A stretch of 17,879 nucleotides of DNA from Planctomycetota bacterium (lineage in GTDB: Bacteria; Planctomycetota; Planctomycetia; Planctomycetales; Planctomycetaceae): assembly GCA_027622115.1 (NCBI GenBank), contig JAQBZS010000025.1, positions 1 to 17,879 of the forward strand. Reading direction: 5' to 3'. Positions 16,868 through 17,879 of this stretch are shown here, one piece after another. Positions within the stretch are counted from its first letter, which is position 1. Each line of letters starts with the position of its first letter. The translations under genes were made by a program, and so were the position numbers. A model generated the notes under the pieces. That model saw only the letters and a list, made by a program, of their open reading frames with translations. It had not been told where the DNA came from and did not search any database.

Positions 16868-16949
16868 TTTCTCTGCGCTCTCCGATTCTCCGCGTTGATT
16901 CTTCGTCTTCACACAGAACCAACACGGAGAATCGGAGAGCGCAGAGAAA
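16868..16949. repeat. 29-bp inverted repeat between convergent genes
   Basis: The arms are 16868-16896 and 16921-16949, complementary at 28 of 29 positions, with a 24-nt loop. The left arm begins TTTCTCTGCGCTCTCC. The element lies between the stop of the IMPase-like gene (16784) and that of the ABC ATPase (17018), so it could end transcription from both sides, but there is no clean T-run, and similar 'CTCTGCG' palindromes are, from memory, dispersed in many genomes. Confidence 0.85.
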
Positions 16950-17017
16950 GTGCGGAGTCCTACGAGTCTACACCAAACCTGTGTGAACCCGATCATCGGT
17001 CAAGCCCGAGTTTTCAA

Positions 17018-17695
17018 TCAACACACAGCCGCATTCCAACTTGCGTTCAATTCTGCAAAATCGACAACTCGGTCGAATCGATTCAACAAGCTGTGGTCAT
17101 GCGTAACCATGATCAAGGTGGCATTGGCGTCACGCGTGCGTTGCAGCAGCATGTCCAGAACCGACTGCTTGTTGGCTGGGTCAAGGTTTCCCGTCGGTTC
17201 GTCCGCGAGGACCACGGGCGGGCGATGCACCAATGCTCGACACAGTGACGCGCGCTGCCGCTCGCCCTGCGACAACTGCTTCGGAAACCGTTGCGTTAGC
17301 TCGCCGAGCCCTGTGGCTTGCACCAGACTTGCAGCCGATTCCGTGGCGTCGGCATCCAGCCGCAAGCGACGATTGATGCGAAACGGCAGCAGGATGTTTT
17401 CGAACACGCTGAGATACTCGATCAGTTCAAACTCCTGAAACACCAGGCCGATTCTGCTGATGCGAAACGCTCGTCGCGCGGCATCGTTCAATTGCGAGAC
17501 TTCGGTTTCGGCGACTTGGATACACCCCGAGGTCGGCGTCTGAATCCCGGCAAGCAAATTCAACAGCGTCGTCTTGCCGGATCCGCTCGGGCCGACAATG
17601 GCCACCCGCTCACCCGATTCGATTTGCAAGTGCGGAATACGGAGCGCGAATCCAACGTTGCCGAATCGAAAAAGCAAGTCCTTGATTTCAATCAT
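17018..17695 (-). CDS. ABC transporter ATP-binding protein (LolD/MacB-like)
   Basis: This 225-residue protein is a complete ABC nucleotide-binding domain: Walker A GPSGSGKT (35-42), Q-loop VFQEFELIEYLSVFENILLP (85-104, Gln87), signature LSQGERQRASLCRAL (141-155), Walker B VVLADEPTGNLD (161-172), and the H-loop THDHS (198-202, His199). The 'FQEFELI..LSVFENILLP' and 'LADEPTGNLD' strings are typical of the MacB/LolD/FtsE subfamily that works with FtsX-like permeases in lipoprotein release, macrolide export or cell-envelope tasks. No permease lies in the window; a partner may be upstream past the right edge or elsewhere, so the substrate is not assignable. The start has only a weak ribosome binding site. 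Confidence 0.94.
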   Translation of the reverse strand: MIEIKDLLFRFGNVGFALRIPHLQIESGERVAIVGPSGSGKTTLLNLLAGIQTPTSGCIQVAETEVSQLNDAARRAFRISRIGLVFQEFELIEYLSVFENILLPFRINRRLRLDADATESAASLVQATGLGELTQRFPKQLSQGERQRASLCRALVHRPPVVLADEPTGNLDPANKQSVLDMLLQRTRDANATLIMVTHDHSLLNRFDRVVDFAELNASWNAAVC

Positions 17696-17787
17696 CCGTC
17701 ACGCTCGCTCGCCGATTGTCGCGAATTCCCATGGTTACCGGCACTCGATCGGAGTTGGACGATTCAGTCCTGCGGTAACTCGCGCTG

Positions 17788-17879
17788 TCAGGCTGAGACT
17801 GCCTCACGCTGTGCGATCAATGAATCCAGTTCCGTGCGGAGGCGATCGAGGATTTCGTCGTACGGATAGGCACCGAGCG
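17788..17879 (-). CDS. C-terminal fragment of an unidentified protein
   Basis: The last 29 codons of a minus-strand gene entering from the right edge end at the TGA at 17788-17790. The readable tail is LGAYPYDEILDRLRTELDSL followed by IAQREAVSA, a charged helix-like end. It lies 92 bases upstream of the ABC ATPase on the same strand, so it could be the preceding gene of one operon. The short gap contains a small GTTACCG/CGGTAAC inverted repeat. The fragment is too short to name. Confidence 0.55.
   Translation of the reverse strand, partial: LGAYPYDEILDRLRTELDSLIAQREAVSA

Overview
The window looks like chromosomal DNA of a planctomycete (phylum Planctomycetota). The evidence is a secreted DUF1549/DUF1553 protein, a Tat-type DUF1501 protein, a planctomycete-type Rpn-like nuclease with GKIE repeats, FHA-domain proteins, moderately high GC, and intergenic regions full of inverted repeats. 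The order cannot be fixed from the sequence alone. No rRNA, tRNA, CRISPR array, insertion sequence or phage gene was seen.

Layout. Bases 1-2104 (minus) hold most of an MrfA/YprA-like DNA-repair helicase that runs off the left edge. A repeat-rich gap separates it from a WD40 gene (2497-3552, minus). A secreted alpha/beta-hydrolase follows on the plus strand (3858-5084). It converges on an Rpn-like PD-(D/E)XK gene (5136-6014, minus), next to a DUF1549/DUF1553 secreted protein (6135-7814, minus). A 590-base gap with a strong hairpin leads into a plus-strand sugar-acid group: a 2-keto-3-deoxygluconate kinase-like PfkB protein (8405-9478), a Uma2-family nuclease-like protein (9518-10102) and 6-phosphogluconate dehydrogenase gnd (10172-11638). 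A second repeat-rich gap follows. Then come a small FHA protein (12176-12481, plus) facing an FHA-rsmD pair (13552-12507, minus), a DUF1501 gene broken by one frameshift (15075-13670, minus), a divergent pair of secreted thioredoxin and inositol-monophosphatase-like genes (15271-16784, plus), a 29-bp hairpin, an ABC-transporter ATPase (17018-17695, minus), and the C-terminal end of an unidentified protein at the right edge.

How the genes relate. The kdgK-like and gnd genes both act on hexonate-type metabolites in the Entner-Doudoroff and pentose-phosphate pathways and are probably co-transcribed, with the Uma2 gene between them. The ATGA overlaps of FHA2-rsmD and thioredoxin-IMPase suggest translational coupling. 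DUF1549/1553 and DUF1501 proteins are usually adjacent in planctomycetes; here they are about 6 kb apart and the DUF1501 reading frame is interrupted.

I did not find a convincing new multi-gene defence or metabolic system. The most unusual material is the set of intergenic inverted repeats, several of which look related to one another, plus the frameshifted DUF1501 gene, the nuclease-like gene inside a sugar operon, and the 12-nt in-frame tandem repeat in the Rpn-like gene.
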